Positions 44,958 through 54,667 of a DNA stretch of 58,616 nucleotides are shown one piece after another. The stretch is from an uncultured Acidobacteriia bacterium. Its GTDB lineage: Bacteria; Acidobacteriota; Terriglobia; Bryobacterales; Bryobacteraceae. The DNA is taken from the NCBI GenBank assembly GCA_903881085.1, contig CAIRSA010000087.1, forward strand, positions 1 through 58,616. Reading direction: 5' to 3'. The translations under genes and the position numbers were made by a program. How positions within the stretch are numbered: position 1 is the stretch's first letter; each line of letters opens with the position of its first letter. The notes below the pieces were generated by a model. It worked only from the letters and a program-made list of their open reading frames with translations, had not been told where the DNA came from and did not search any database.

Positions 44958-46238
44958 TTACTTCTTGCACGCCGCTTTGGCTCCTTGGATTTTGCATGTC
45001 AGATCCTTATGCGCGTTTTCGTTTTCAACCGAAATCTTCCAGTTTCCTGCCTTGCCTGTAAAAATGGAGTAGCCCCATTGATGGTCTTCATTGAAACTCT
45101 GGATCTGGTTTTCCTTTACTACCGGATCGTTCTTGCTGTAGCTGGTGATCGATTTCGCCAGCGACGTCCCGCCATTGCCGATCACCAGTTGTGCCGGATG
45201 CGAATCGGAGAATTCAATCAATTCGAACGTATGCGTGTGTCCCGCCACCAGCAGTCCAATGCCAGTAGGCTTAGCCTGCGCCCACGCCGCCTCAAGCGCA
45301 GCATTCAAGATCGAGAGGGCCTCATTGCCTTGCTTGATTGACCACACCGGATGATGCGACAGCAACCATCCGCCGTTCATGTTTTGCCCGGCAATATCCT
45401 TCAGATACCCGGTAAACAAAGCCACCTGCGCATCGAACTTCTTGCTCGAACCCTTCGGAGCCTCATCGTCCGCGTCCGAGCTATCCAGCACGGCATACTT
45501 CATCTTGCCCAGGCTCACGACGTACGGCTTGGCGTTATCAATGCAAGTGTCCGATTGCGACGTCCCTGGATCGAGCAATGAGAACCAGCCCTTCCCCGCA
45601 CGCTTGCAGTCTTCATGATTGCCTCGCACGAAGATCCACGGCGCGGCTTCCAGCAGCGGCTTTGCAGGCGTGAAGAAGTCCGCCCGCCACGTCTCGATGT
45701 TGTCCCCAAACGGTCCACCGGGGCAGCCTTTCACGCCCTTGCAATTGGACTCACGATACAGATAGTCGCCCACGTGAATCACCAGTTCCGGCTTCTCCTT
45801 CGCCGCATTCGATGCAACCGTCGCAAACGGCCAGGCCTTGGGATCATTGCAGTCCTGCAGCCGCCAGCGTTTTGCTTCGGCGCCATCTTCGCCTCCGCCA
45901 GCAACGCGGCAACCAGTGTCGCCCAGCACAAGAATCTTCTTCGGATTGCGATTCACATGCGGCAACGCACGCCTGCCAATCGTCGCCGCCTTCGCCGAAG
46001 CCGGAATCACCCCCTGGCAAGCGGCGCCATCGAAGCCTCTCATCTGCTTCCAATGCGTCATCGCTTGTGCCTTGCCGTCGATCACAAGATCAGGACACGC
46101 AGCCGTCGGAGAATCCACGATCACGCGCGCCAAAGCCGTAAACCCATCGTTACCCGGGGATGCAGGCCCCAATTCCACCCACATATCCGCGGCCTGGCAC
46201 GAAGCCGCAGCGAGCACCACGGCGAAGAAGTATCTCAT
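44958..46238 (-). CDS. Secreted calcineurin-like metallophosphoesterase
   Basis: A 426-residue protein with a signal peptide ([18 protein letters not shown]). The phosphoesterase metal motifs are present in order: LGDTG (106-109), VIHVGDYLYRES (about 153-164), RGNHED (205-210), LLSHHPVW and VAGHTHTFEL. Several extra cysteines (NCKGVKGCPGG and others) suggest disulfides, consistent with export. Substrate unknown. Overlaps msrB by ATGA. Confidence 0.88.
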   Translation of the reverse strand: MRYFFAVVLAAASCQAADMWVELGPASPGNDGFTALARVIVDSPTAACPDLVIDGKAQAMTHWKQMRGFDGAACQGVIPASAKAATIGRRALPHVNRNPKKILVLGDTGCRVAGGGEDGAEAKRWRLQDCNDPKAWPFATVASNAAKEKPELVIHVGDYLYRESNCKGVKGCPGGPFGDNIETWRADFFTPAKPLLEAAPWIFVRGNHEDCKRAGKGWFSLLDPGTSQSDTCIDNAKPYVVSLGKMKYAVLDSSDADDEAPKGSSKKFDAQVALFTGYLKDIAGQNMNGGWLLSHHPVWSIKQGNEALSILNAALEAAWAQAKPTGIGLLVAGHTHTFELIEFSDSHPAQLVIGNGGTSLAKSITSYSKNDPVVKENQIQSFNEDHQWGYSIFTGKAGNWKISVENENAHKDLTCKIQGAKAACKK

Positions 46239-46795
46239 TTGGTCTCCTTAGGAAACGGCACAAATTCAAGAGAAGCCGAATTCATACAATAACGCAGACG
46301 TGTCGGCTCCGGGCCATCGGGAAACACATGCCCAAGATGCGCCCCACAGCGGCGGCAAACCACTTCATCGCGCGAGATTCCCAAACTGTTATCCACGCGC
46401 ATCTCCACATTTTCCTTCGCAATGGGTTCATAGAAACTCGGCCAACCCGTCCCCGATTCGAACTTAGTCGCCGAATAGAACAACGCCGTATTGCAGCCAA
46501 TGCAGCGATAGATACCCGCGTCGTGAGTTTTGTGATACTTACCGGTGAACGCGAACTCTGTCTCCTTGTGCCTCGTCACCTTGAACGAAATCGGCGATAA
46601 GCGCGCCCGCCACTGATCGTCGGAAAGCTCTACCCTCGGAACCGAAACAAGGCCCCGCGCTTTTCCATCCAAGGCAAACTCCGCAATGGTGACAGGCGGC
46701 CCGTTCGCCTCAAACGGTCCGGCGGTAACTCGCGGCTCCGGCTTCGCGCACCCGGCCAACAATACCGCCGCAATGAACGCCAGCCACTTCATCAC
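46235..46795 (-). CDS. msrB: Lipoprotein methionine sulfoxide reductase B
   Basis: Reduces methionine-R-sulfoxide. The 186-residue product starts with a lipoprotein signal (VLLAGC, Cys16), so it is anchored in the envelope. The MsrB domain has the zinc pairs CIGC (98-101) and CRRC (147-150), SGTGWPSF, and the catalytic Cys170 in RYCMNSASL. It overlaps both neighbours by 4 bp (phosphatase downstream, PfpI upstream), suggesting a stress-related envelope operon. Confidence 0.95.
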   Translation of the reverse strand: MMKWLAFIAAVLLAGCAKPEPRVTAGPFEANGPPVTIAEFALDGKARGLVSVPRVELSDDQWRARLSPISFKVTRHKETEFAFTGKYHKTHDAGIYRCIGCNTALFYSATKFESGTGWPSFYEPIAKENVEMRVDNSLGISRDEVVCRRCGAHLGHVFPDGPEPTRLRYCMNSASLEFVPFPKETK

Positions 46796-47373
46796 AGCTC
46801 AATACTCGTCCCCAACACTTCCAGAAACTGCGCCAGCCACGCCGGATGCGCAGGCCACGCCGGAGCCGTCACCAACAGGCCATCCGTGTGAGCCCCATCC
46901 ATCGGCAGGTCGATAAACGTCCCGCCAGCCCGAGTCACATCCGGCGAAACCGCCGGATAACAACTGCACGCCCGGCCCTCAAGCACCCCCGCCGCCGCCA
47001 ACACCTGCGCCCCATGGCAGATCGCCGCCACCGGCTTCTTTGAAAGGAAAAAGTACCGTACAATCTCCAGCACCCGTGCATTCAATCGGATATATTCCGG
47101 AGCACGCCCGCCAGGAATCACCAGCGCATCGTAGTTGCCGGGATTGATCTCATCGAACGTGGCATTGAGCGCAAAATTATGACCGCGCTTTTCGCTATAG
47201 GTCTGGTCGCCTTCGAAATCGTGGATCGCCGTGCGCACCGAATCACCCGCGCGTTTATGGGGACAAACAGCATGCACCGTGTGGCCCACCATCAACAGCG
47301 CCTGAAACGGCACCATGACTTCGTAATCTTCGACGTAGTCGCCGACGAGCATCAGAATTCGTTTTGCTGGCAT
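46792..47373 (-). CDS. DJ-1/PfpI-family protein
   Basis: A 193-residue protein of the class I glutamine-amidotransferase-like superfamily. The nucleophile elbow [12 protein letters not shown] carries the conserved Cys-His, and [18 protein letters not shown] supplies the preceding Glu/Arg region. Members act as glyoxalase III, deglycase-like or chaperone proteins; assignment within the family is not possible here. The start at 47373 ([18 protein letters not shown]) is used; upstream codons would overlap plsC. Overlaps msrB by 4 bp. Confidence 0.9.
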   Translation of the reverse strand: MPAKRILMLVGDYVEDYEVMVPFQALLMVGHTVHAVCPHKRAGDSVRTAIHDFEGDQTYSEKRGHNFALNATFDEINPGNYDALVIPGGRAPEYIRLNARVLEIVRYFFLSKKPVAAICHGAQVLAAAGVLEGRACSCYPAVSPDVTRAGGTFIDLPMDGAHTDGLLVTAPAWPAHPAWLAQFLEVLGTSIEL

Positions 47374-47377
47374 ACCG

Positions 47378-48109
47378 TCAGGATACACCCCGCAGGCGGT
47401 TCAACTCATCCACAATCAGCCCCCGCACATGCTCGCGCAGATCGGCCGTTTGCTTGGTCGTGTAGCCGTTCGGCGAAACAGGCGGCAGAACCTTCAAATG
47501 CACGTCCAACGCCTCACTGAAAATCCACGTGTCTTTGGGTAGCGCGTTGCCCGAGCCTTCAATCACTACTGGGAGAATCTCTTTCTGTTCGCGAATGGCC
47601 AATCGGAAAGGACCGTCGTTGAATGGCAGCACCTGTCCGTCCAGCGATCGCGTACCCTCAGGGAAGAACACCACCGAAACCCCGTCACGCAGCACTTTGC
47701 CGCATTCCAGCAACGCCCGTGCTGCCTTCCCCATGTCGTTGCGGTCCACCGGTATGTCGCCTGACATCTTCAACATCGGGCCGAACAATGGGACCTTGAA
47801 CAGTTCCGTCTTCGCCAACCACTTCGCATCGATTCGCAAATAGCAAAGAATTGGAATATCCGCCAGCGACTGATGGTTCGACACCAGCACGTACACCTTC
47901 GCCGGATCGAAATTCTCCAACCCATGAACATGCACCCGCCACGGATTGATGCGCGTAGCAATGCGCCCCAGTCTGCGCAGCCATCGGGACGTGCGGATGC
48001 GTCGCGGGTCGCGCTCAAACAGCAGAATAATGCGCAGCAGAGGCACCCAACAAAGAACAAGCGCCAAGCTGGCGCACCATATATATGCGGATCGAATTGC
48101 GGAGATCAT
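47378..48109 (-). CDS. plsC: 1-acyl-sn-glycerol-3-phosphate acyltransferase
   Basis: Transfers an acyl chain to lysophosphatidic acid to make phosphatidic acid. A 243-residue membrane-associated protein with an N-terminal helix (about 7-30), the catalytic NHQSLAD (His79, Asp84), and FFPEGTRS (148-155), plus GDIPVDRND. Standard length. It heads the minus-strand unit that runs through pfpI-like, msrB, phosphatase and aldolase genes with 4-5 bp gaps or overlaps. Confidence 0.93.
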   Translation of the reverse strand: MISAIRSAYIWCASLALVLCWVPLLRIILLFERDPRRIRTSRWLRRLGRIATRINPWRVHVHGLENFDPAKVYVLVSNHQSLADIPILCYLRIDAKWLAKTELFKVPLFGPMLKMSGDIPVDRNDMGKAARALLECGKVLRDGVSVVFFPEGTRSLDGQVLPFNDGPFRLAIREQKEILPVVIEGSGNALPKDTWIFSEALDVHLKVLPPVSPNGYTTKQTADLREHVRGLIVDELNRLRGVS

Positions 48110-48221
48110 GAAACGGAGGTAGACCTAACTAGGATACCGTGTTTCGTGGATTTTCAAGCCGGCACGAAGAGTGAAAGATTTTGCACCCGCGCCTTTCGGA
48201 CGATCCATTCCGCGCGCACTG

Positions 48222-49100
48222 TTAAAAATGATAAATCCGCATCGCATTCCCGCCGCGAATCTTCGCCCGAACCTCAGGCGTAACAAAGTCCCACATCTTT
48301 TCGAACAGCGCCACCTGTTTTTCAAAATCCGCCTCGTTATTGCCCAATCCGCCCCAGATCACCCGCTCCGATCCAAACACCTCATAAGCCTGCTTCACCT
48401 GCGGCTTCACATTGTCCGGAGTGGCCGAATACTTCATCACCACGCGCGGAAACTTCGCCAGTCTCAGCACGCCTTGCCACTCCTCAGGCGTACCCTGCCA
48501 CGCCCGCCCCAAATGATCCAGCACCACGGTGGTCTGTGGAAACTGCGCGGCCAGCGCGGCGATCTGAGGCGCATAGTGAGGCAAAAAATGCATCTGAATC
48601 GCGAGGCCCAGATCGTTCGCCTTCCGCCACACAACCTTCATTGCCGGGCTCGACATGTCGCGGTCTTTAATCGGCCCACCCGCCACCGCCCCCAACCCAG
48701 GTTTACGCGTCTGATGAATCCGCAGCGCAACAATGCGCCCCGGCAACTTCTTCACCAGCGCTTCCATCCGCCCCGGAGTCTCCGGCAAAATCGGATCGAA
48801 CAGGCAGGTGCCTTTGAAGAATCCCTTTGAAGGTTCATTGGCGAAACAGTATTCCAAATACGAGTGATCGTCCTGATACGGCTCCGGATGCACAATCACC
48901 GTATGATCGATCTTCCTCGCCGCCACAAATTTCAAATAATCTTCCAGCGGCGCCGCCGGCGGCTTATACGACGCGTTCTTATGATACGGAAACCGCGTCA
49001 GGTCGGGCGCAAATAGATGCACGTGCGTATCCACAAGCACGCCCTTAGGCCGCGCCACCGCAGCCATCATCCCGGCAATCAATTCTCTTCGAGTAACCAT
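48222..49100 (-). CDS. Amidohydrolase 2-family metal-dependent hydrolase
   Basis: A 292-residue TIM-barrel protein. The first metal motif VDTHVHLF, the later LAIQMHFLPHY, VVLDHLGRAW and RVIWGGLGNNEADF are in the expected order, but the last is usually WGSDWP/WGTNFP and here reads WGGLGNN, so the usual terminal Asp ligand is absent. The N-terminus MVTRRELIAGMMAAVARPKG has a twin-arginine-like RREL but only a short hydrophobic stretch. A decarboxylase or lactonase role is possible. Confidence 0.82.
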   Translation of the reverse strand: MVTRRELIAGMMAAVARPKGVLVDTHVHLFAPDLTRFPYHKNASYKPPAAPLEDYLKFVAARKIDHTVIVHPEPYQDDHSYLEYCFANEPSKGFFKGTCLFDPILPETPGRMEALVKKLPGRIVALRIHQTRKPGLGAVAGGPIKDRDMSSPAMKVVWRKANDLGLAIQMHFLPHYAPQIAALAAQFPQTTVVLDHLGRAWQGTPEEWQGVLRLAKFPRVVMKYSATPDNVKPQVKQAYEVFGSERVIWGGLGNNEADFEKQVALFEKMWDFVTPEVRAKIRGGNAMRIYHF

Positions 49101-49168
49101 AATTTAAAGTGGCGAACCGCCCGCCCCACCCATTATAGGGCGGGACGAGCGGATCGCCTGTCCACGAA

Positions 49169-51358
49169 CTAAATAAACAACGGAGCAGCCACCAACGTGA
49201 TCGTGCTCAACAATTTAATCAGCACGTGCAACGAAGGCCCAGCCGTATCCTTGAACGGATCGCCAACCGTGTCACCAACCACCGACGCCTTGTGCGCATC
49301 CGATCCCTTACCGCCAAAAGCGCCCGTCTCGATGTACTTCTTCGCGTTATCCCATGCACCGCCGCCATTGTTCATCAGCAGGGCCATCAGGATACCCGAA
49401 ATCGTTCCCACCATCAGGAACGCCGCCACCGAAGTCGCGCCCACTGGCATGCCATCCGGTCCCGGAGCAAAGTTGCGGAAGATCAAACCGATCGCAATCG
49501 GCGTCACCACCGGCAACAAGCCCGGTACCACCATCGCCTTCAAAGCACCCTTCGTCACGATATCAACGCAGGTTGCATAATCAGGATCCGACGTGCCCTT
49601 CATAATGCCAGGGTCCGCCTTAAACTGCCGCCGCACTTCTTCAATGACTGTCTGCGCTGCCGTGCCCACTGCCTTGATGGCCAGCGAACTGAACAGGAAG
49701 ACGAGCATCGCGCCGATCAACGCCGCCGTAAACACCGGCACGTGACCGATGTCGATGGTGAACGCTTTGTCGGCCGCCCAACCCAACGTATTCCGCACTT
49801 CATCAATGTAAGCAGAGAACAATAGGAAAGCCGCCAGTGCGGCGCTACCGATTGCATAACCTTTGGTTAGTGCTTTGGTCGTGTTGCCTACCGAATCCAA
49901 ACGGTCAGTGCGGTTGCGAACCGCTTCCGGCTGTTTCGACATTTCAATGATGCCGCCCGCGTTGTCAGTGATCGGCCCAAAGGTATCCATTGCCAGAATG
50001 TAAGCGCAAGTGGAAAGCATGCCCATGGTTGCGATTGCTGTTCCATAAAGACCCGCTGCTTGCTCAGTGATGCCCGTCTTGCCGAACATTGCGTGCACAC
50101 CCAGGTAATAGGAGCTAAGAATTGCCGCGGAAATTACCAATACTGGCAGTGCCGTGCATTCCAGGCCAACCGCGTATCCGGTGATAATCGTGGTCGCAGG
50201 CCCCGTCGTGCAACTTTGCGCAATCGATTTTACCGGCCTGTATTTATACTCTGTGTAGTATTGAGTGATCCACACAAACAGGAACGCGGTGGTCATGCCT
50301 ACTACACCCGAAGCGAACAGGTACATATTGCCTTCCAGCAGCCACTGTACCGACACATAAAAGCCGATCATCGCCAAAACAGTGGTCACATAGAAGCCCC
50401 GATTCAGAGCGTCCATCGGGTCTTCGTCTTCTTTGGTCTTCACCACTAGAATGCCGACCATCGAAGCGATCAAACCGAAGGCGCGCGCCACCAGCGGGAA
50501 CATAATACCGCTGATGCCGAACACCTTGTACAAAGAAACGCCCAGAATCATCGCACCGATGTTTTCTGCTGCAGTGGATTCAAACAAATCGGCACTACGG
50601 CCCGCACAGTCACCAACGTTATCGCCAACCAAATCAGCGATAACCGCTGGGTTGCGTGGATCGTCTTCCGGAATTCCGGCCTCCACCTTACCGACCAGAT
50701 CCGCGCCTACGTCAGCGGCCTTGGTATAAATACCGCCACCAAGTTGCGCAAACAACGCCACGAAACTTGCGCCGAAACCGAATGCTACAATCTGATGCGG
50801 CACCTGCTCCGGATGCTGCAGCCCGCCAAAGATATAGAACAGCAGCCCTACGCCTAAGAGCGAAAGGGCAACCACGCTCAATCCGGTTACCGCTCCGCCG
50901 CGCAATGCAATCTGCATCGCCTTGTTAAGGGACGTCCGCGCAGCGGCGGCAACCCGTATGTTAGTGCGGATGGACACCCACATTCCGCTGAAACCTGCGC
51001 CAAGTGAACATGCGGCGCCAAACACGAAAGACACCGTCATGCGCGTCGCAAGCTCGGTACCCTCCTTGCTGAACGCAGCATAGCCACCGAAAATCGCCAC
51101 CGCCAGCACCAGCGAAAGTACAATGATGGTCCGGTTTTGACGTCTTAAAAAGGCCTCCGCTCCGGCTTTGATCGCATTGGATATTTTCTGCATCTCCGGA
51201 GTGCCGGTGTCCTGACTGAGTACATACTTGGAGAACCATACCGCAGCTCCCAGCGATAGTACGCTGATTACCAAGACTAGCGTCAGATACGTTTGGCCGT
51301 CGGCCTGTTGCGCACCTGCCTGAAGCAGCATGGCAGGCACATAGTTGAGTGAGAACAT
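49169..51358 (-). CDS. hppA: Membrane-bound proton-translocating pyrophosphatase
   Basis: Couples pyrophosphate hydrolysis to proton pumping. The 729-residue product has about 16 membrane helices and the catalytic loop DVGADLVGKVEAGIPEDDPR plus VGDNVGDCAGRSADLFES. The segment GNTTKALTKGYAIGSAAL has Lys and Thr where K+-dependent enzymes have Ala and Gly, so it is predicted K+-independent. The start at 51358 (MFSLNYVPAMLLQAGAQQ) is chosen; the frame runs 34 codons further upstream without hydrophobic character. Confidence 0.95.
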   Translation of the reverse strand: MFSLNYVPAMLLQAGAQQADGQTYLTLVLVISVLSLGAAVWFSKYVLSQDTGTPEMQKISNAIKAGAEAFLRRQNRTIIVLSLVLAVAIFGGYAAFSKEGTELATRMTVSFVFGAACSLGAGFSGMWVSIRTNIRVAAAARTSLNKAMQIALRGGAVTGLSVVALSLLGVGLLFYIFGGLQHPEQVPHQIVAFGFGASFVALFAQLGGGIYTKAADVGADLVGKVEAGIPEDDPRNPAVIADLVGDNVGDCAGRSADLFESTAAENIGAMILGVSLYKVFGISGIMFPLVARAFGLIASMVGILVVKTKEDEDPMDALNRGFYVTTVLAMIGFYVSVQWLLEGNMYLFASGVVGMTTAFLFVWITQYYTEYKYRPVKSIAQSCTTGPATTIITGYAVGLECTALPVLVISAAILSSYYLGVHAMFGKTGITEQAAGLYGTAIATMGMLSTCAYILAMDTFGPITDNAGGIIEMSKQPEAVRNRTDRLDSVGNTTKALTKGYAIGSAALAAFLLFSAYIDEVRNTLGWAADKAFTIDIGHVPVFTAALIGAMLVFLFSSLAIKAVGTAAQTVIEEVRRQFKADPGIMKGTSDPDYATCVDIVTKGALKAMVVPGLLPVVTPIAIGLIFRNFAPGPDGMPVGATSVAAFLMVGTISGILMALLMNNGGGAWDNAKKYIETGAFGGKGSDAHKASVVGDTVGDPFKDTAGPSLHVLIKLLSTITLVAAPLFI

Positions 51359-51501
51359 GAACTCGAGAACCTCCTGGTCATTTGGATACAACGAGCCTCT
51401 GCCCCAAACTCGGACGGTTCGCCCGACCTGGGGCACGGACAGGTGGTATGACTTCACCACCCCTACTGCACGTTTACTGCCGAACTAACACGGACAGTGT
51501 A

Positions 51502-52671
51502 TCAAAATGTTTCAAATATAAAACACTTGAGGTAATGGGTCTCGGGAACATTGAGTAGAACAGGATGGTCTGAGCTCTGCGCGCGCCGCTCAAGAACCCG
51601 TAATGCGCGGCCCGCATCTCGAGCAGCGTGCGTTACAGCTTCAATCAAAAGCGCTTCGCTCATGTGAAACGAACAGGAACAGGTGATCAGGATTCCACCG
51701 GGGTTCAGTATCTGTAAAGCGCGGAGATTAATGTCTTTATATCCACCACTGGCACCCTCCACGCGCGACCGCGACTTGGTGAACGCCGGCGGATCCAACA
51801 CAATCGTGTCAAATTTTTTACCTGAAGCACGGTAGCCGTTCAACAGATCGAACACGTCCGCCTCGCGAAATCGGACATTTTCGATGCGATTTGCAATACG
51901 GTTCTTCTCGGCAGTCGATAGCGCCATTGAGGAGCTATCCACCGCGTCAACATGTGTTGCATTTTTCGCCATGTGAAGCGCGAAACCACCCGTCGAAGTG
52001 AAGCAATCGAGCGCCATACCACGCGCATAGCTTCCCGCCGCCAGATAGTTTTCCCGCTGATCCAGGTAGACACCTGTCTTCTGCCCCTGCAACAGATCGG
52101 CAAAAAAGGTCAACCCGTTCTGCGATAGCTGCAACGCCTCGTCCGGCAATTCGCCATACAGCAGACCCTTCGTCAGCGGCAAGGACTCCCGCTCGCGCAC
52201 GGCAACATCGTTGCGTTCCACAATCGCCCGCGGCGAAAACAGTTCAACCAGGCAACTGGCGATCTCAGCCTTGGCGCCATCCATCCCCTGGTCCAGCGTC
52301 TGCATCGTGAAGCAGTCGCCGTATCGATCAATGATGAGCCCCGGCAGCAGATCGGCCTCCGCATGCACAAGCCGGTACGCCGAAGCATCCTTCAAGCCGC
52401 GCCTCACCCGAAAATCAAAGGCAGCTTGCAACCGCGCGAGCCAAAAAGCCCTGTCCACTGGAATCACCCGCCGCGACAACATGCGCAGCGAAATCTGCGA
52501 CGTGTTGCTGTAATGAGCCGTACCCAGCGCGCGGCCCGTGTGATCGGACACGCGCACCACTCCGCCAGGCTGCGCCTTCCCACTGCTCAGCACATCGCTC
52601 GCGAACACCCACGGATGGCCCGCTTCAATCCGCTCCACGGCCTTACGGCTCACTCTTACGTTCTCTGGCAT
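51502..52671 (-). CDS. rlmI: RlmI-type 23S rRNA (cytosine-C5) methyltransferase
   Basis: A 389-residue SAM-dependent methyltransferase with an N-terminal PUA-like domain (VSRKAVERIEAGHPWVFASD), an EEHUD-like middle region and a Rossmann core: ALDCFTSTGGFALHMAKN, HVDAVDSSSMAL and KFDTIVLDPPAFTKSRSRVE, then GGILITCSCSFHMSEALL (catalytic Cys region). E. coli RlmI methylates C1962 of 23S rRNA. It starts directly after htpX with no gap. Confidence 0.88.
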   Translation of the reverse strand: MPENVRVSRKAVERIEAGHPWVFASDVLSSGKAQPGGVVRVSDHTGRALGTAHYSNTSQISLRMLSRRVIPVDRAFWLARLQAAFDFRVRRGLKDASAYRLVHAEADLLPGLIIDRYGDCFTMQTLDQGMDGAKAEIASCLVELFSPRAIVERNDVAVRERESLPLTKGLLYGELPDEALQLSQNGLTFFADLLQGQKTGVYLDQRENYLAAGSYARGMALDCFTSTGGFALHMAKNATHVDAVDSSSMALSTAEKNRIANRIENVRFREADVFDLLNGYRASGKKFDTIVLDPPAFTKSRSRVEGASGGYKDINLRALQILNPGGILITCSCSFHMSEALLIEAVTHAARDAGRALRVLERRAQSSDHPVLLNVPETHYLKCFIFETF

Positions 52672-53532
52672 TTATTGGGGAATCGCTACTTTCATCGAGG
52701 CAACCGCTTGCAACCGCTCAATGCGGTCCTTTGTCTCTGGGTGGGTGGTAAACATTCGCGAAATGACGCCAATCGTAAATGGCTTGACGATGAACAGATG
52801 CGCCGTGGCAAAGGTCGCGTCCATGGGAATGCGCTTGGACCAGTTCTCCAATTTTTCCAGAGCGAAAATCAGTCCATGCGGCGAGGCAGTAAAACGGATG
52901 GCTTCGGCATCGGCCAGGAACTCACGCTTGCTCGACACCAGTAAATGGATCATCCCCGCGGCAATCGGACCCAGAATCACCAGCAGGAAACGCTTCAGTC
53001 GCGAACGTTCGTCCTCACCCGCTTTGGAACCGAAAAATAGCGCATTTTGAGAGAGAAAGGTAATCACGCCGCCAAACGTGGCAGCCAGGGAATTGATCAG
53101 CAGATCGCCGTGAAGAATGTGCGCCAGTTCGTGGCCGATAACTGCTTCCAACTCATCGTCATCCAGCAGTTCCAGAAGTCCCGCAGTCAGGCAAAGCGAG
53201 GAATTCTTGGCATTACGGCCAACCACAAATGCATTCGGAGAAGGGTCGGGAACCAGCCAAAGTTTCGGTGATGGCAACAGCATCTTATCGCATATGTTGC
53301 GCATCATCGGATGCACGCGCAAAAACTCGTCGCGATGCGAACTCATCGAAAGCGGCCGCACCGAATACATAGACAAAGCAAGCAACTCAGAGAAATAGTA
53401 GCAGAAAAAATTGAAGGCAGCAGCCAGTACAAGACCAAAAATCACGCCACGTCGTCCACCCGTGAGCCATCCGCCCCCGAGGAACATTCCGCTTACGAAC
53501 GCCATTAACAGCGTGGTCTTGAGGCTATTCAT
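52672..53532 (-). CDS. htpX: HtpX-type M48 membrane metalloprotease
   Basis: Degrades damaged membrane proteins. A 286-residue protein with two N-terminal helices, the zinc motif VIGHELAHILHGD, Glu in SKREFLADAEAIRF, and two more helices between them. C-terminal FTTHPETKDRIERLQAV is typical. The start at 53532 (MNSLKTTLLMAFVSGMFLGG) gives the canonical N-terminus; the frame runs 17 codons further upstream. A stress-related gene, hsp20, lies immediately upstream on the same strand. Confidence 0.92.
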   Translation of the reverse strand: MNSLKTTLLMAFVSGMFLGGGWLTGGRRGVIFGLVLAAAFNFFCYYFSELLALSMYSVRPLSMSSHRDEFLRVHPMMRNICDKMLLPSPKLWLVPDPSPNAFVVGRNAKNSSLCLTAGLLELLDDDELEAVIGHELAHILHGDLLINSLAATFGGVITFLSQNALFFGSKAGEDERSRLKRFLLVILGPIAAGMIHLLVSSKREFLADAEAIRFTASPHGLIFALEKLENWSKRIPMDATFATAHLFIVKPFTIGVISRMFTTHPETKDRIERLQAVASMKVAIPQ

Positions 53533-53619
53533 CGCTACATACAGAATAACCGAAAACAACTGGGGCGGCTGACCGGTTTTCACCGCAGCCGCCCCAGGAG
53601 AATTAGCAGAAGAGAGAGC

Positions 53620-54057
53620 TTACTGAGTGACTTCCACTTTAATGGTGCGCGGCTTGGCAACTTCCTTCTTCGGCAAGGTAAGCAGCAACTCGCCGTTCTT
53701 GTACTCCGCCTTCACATGCTCCGTGTCCACTGTGTCGGCCAAGCTGAAGTATCGGACAAAGCTGCCATAGTTGCGCTCAATGCGGTGATAGCCCTCTTTC
53801 TTGCCGCCTTCCACTTTCTCGAACTTGCGCTCGCCCTTGATCGTCAGGGTGCCGTTCTCGACGCTGATCTCGATATCTTTTAACTCGATACCGGGAAGGT
53901 CCGCCTTCAGAATGAGCGCGTTCTCCGTCTCCAGGATATCCACGGCCGGATTCCACGGACGAGCCGATTCGGGCTCGGTGAACAGACGGCTCAGAGTGTT
54001 CTCAAATTGCTGAAAAGCAGGCAGGCTAGCAAAGGTATCAAATTTTGTGAGGTACAT
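53620..54057 (-). CDS. Small heat-shock protein of the Hsp20/alpha-crystallin family
   Basis: A 145-residue chaperone that holds unfolded proteins. The alpha-crystallin domain (about 40-140) has PAVDILETENALILKADLPG, IEISVENGTLTIKGERKF, YHRIERNYGSFVRYFSLADT and the end ELLLTLPKKEVAKPRTIKVE. The start at 54057 is used (MYLTKFDTFASLPAFQQFEN). Preceded by a near-consensus promoter at 54093-54121. Confidence 0.95.
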   Translation of the reverse strand: MYLTKFDTFASLPAFQQFENTLSRLFTEPESARPWNPAVDILETENALILKADLPGIELKDIEISVENGTLTIKGERKFEKVEGGKKEGYHRIERNYGSFVRYFSLADTVDTEHVKAEYKNGELLLTLPKKEVAKPRTIKVEVTQ

Positions 54058-54092
54058 GTTGTTGTTTCTCCTTGGAATCATATCCTATCTTA

Positions 54093-54121
54093 ATCATAAA
54101 ATATGAGTATATTCTTGTCAA
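54093..54121 (-). promoter_or_regulatory. Near-consensus sigma-70 promoter of the hsp20 gene
   Basis: On the minus strand, TTGACA (54121-54116), a 17-bp spacer and TATGAT (54098-54093), followed by an AT-rich leader of about 30 nt and GGAG before the ATG at 54057. The region is strongly AT-rich compared with its surroundings. Confidence 0.75.
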
Positions 54122-54180
54122 TATATATTCCGAAATTTTTTAATATCATCGCGTACTAAGATTGATATACCATTAGAATC

Positions 54181-54600
54181 ATGCACTTCGACTCAGACAA
54201 CGCCCTCCAGTCCTTCATCACAGCCTTTGAGAACGGCTCCTTCCCCAAGTCCCAGTGGACACACTCCTCCCATCTCGCCATGGCAACAGCTTACCTCTGG
54301 CTCTTCCCTATCCATGAAGCCACCGCCCTCATCCGCCATGGAATTCAGACCTACAACGTCGCACAAGGCGGCGTGAATTCCCCCGAAAGCGGCTACCATG
54401 AAACTCTAACGATCTTTTGGATTCAAAGGGTTGCGGAGATAATTGCGGAATTGCCGGCGGAAGCACAACGCCTGGATGCGGTGCGCGCGGTCGTCGACCG
54501 GTACGGCCACCGGCGCGACGTTTTTAACGATTACTACAGCTTTGATGTGGTGAAATCGATGGAAGCCCGTGCTCGCTGGGTAGCCCCAGACTTGAAGTAG
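54181..54600 (+). CDS. Conserved hypothetical protein
   Basis: A 139-residue soluble, helical protein: SFITAFENGSFPKSQWTHSS, HLAMATAYLWLFPIHEATAL, SGYHETLTIFWIQRVAEIIA. The pattern WTHxxHLAMA...YHET...W could hold a metal site made of histidines. I have seen similar proteins only as uncharacterised entries. It is divergent from hsp20 (promoter region 54058-54180) and converges with the TPR gene. Confidence 0.65.
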   Translation: MHFDSDNALQSFITAFENGSFPKSQWTHSSHLAMATAYLWLFPIHEATALIRHGIQTYNVAQGGVNSPESGYHETLTIFWIQRVAEIIAELPAEAQRLDAVRAVVDRYGHRRDVFNDYYSFDVVKSMEARARWVAPDLK

Positions 54601-54608
54601 TGCGGAGG

Positions 54609-54667
54609 GTAGGACAAGCGACCAATCTGCCGAAGCCGTGGCGAAGGCGGATCCGCATGTCCTCTAC
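54609..54667. repeat. Imperfect inverted repeat between convergent genes
   Basis: GTAGGACAAGCG (54609-54620) pairs imperfectly with CGCATGTCCTCTAC (54654-54667), with CCAATCTGCCG and GGCGGATCCGC inside. This resembles a dispersed intergenic repeat related to the palindrome cluster at 3545-3666 and may also act as a two-way terminator for the convergent genes on either side. Confidence 0.5.
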
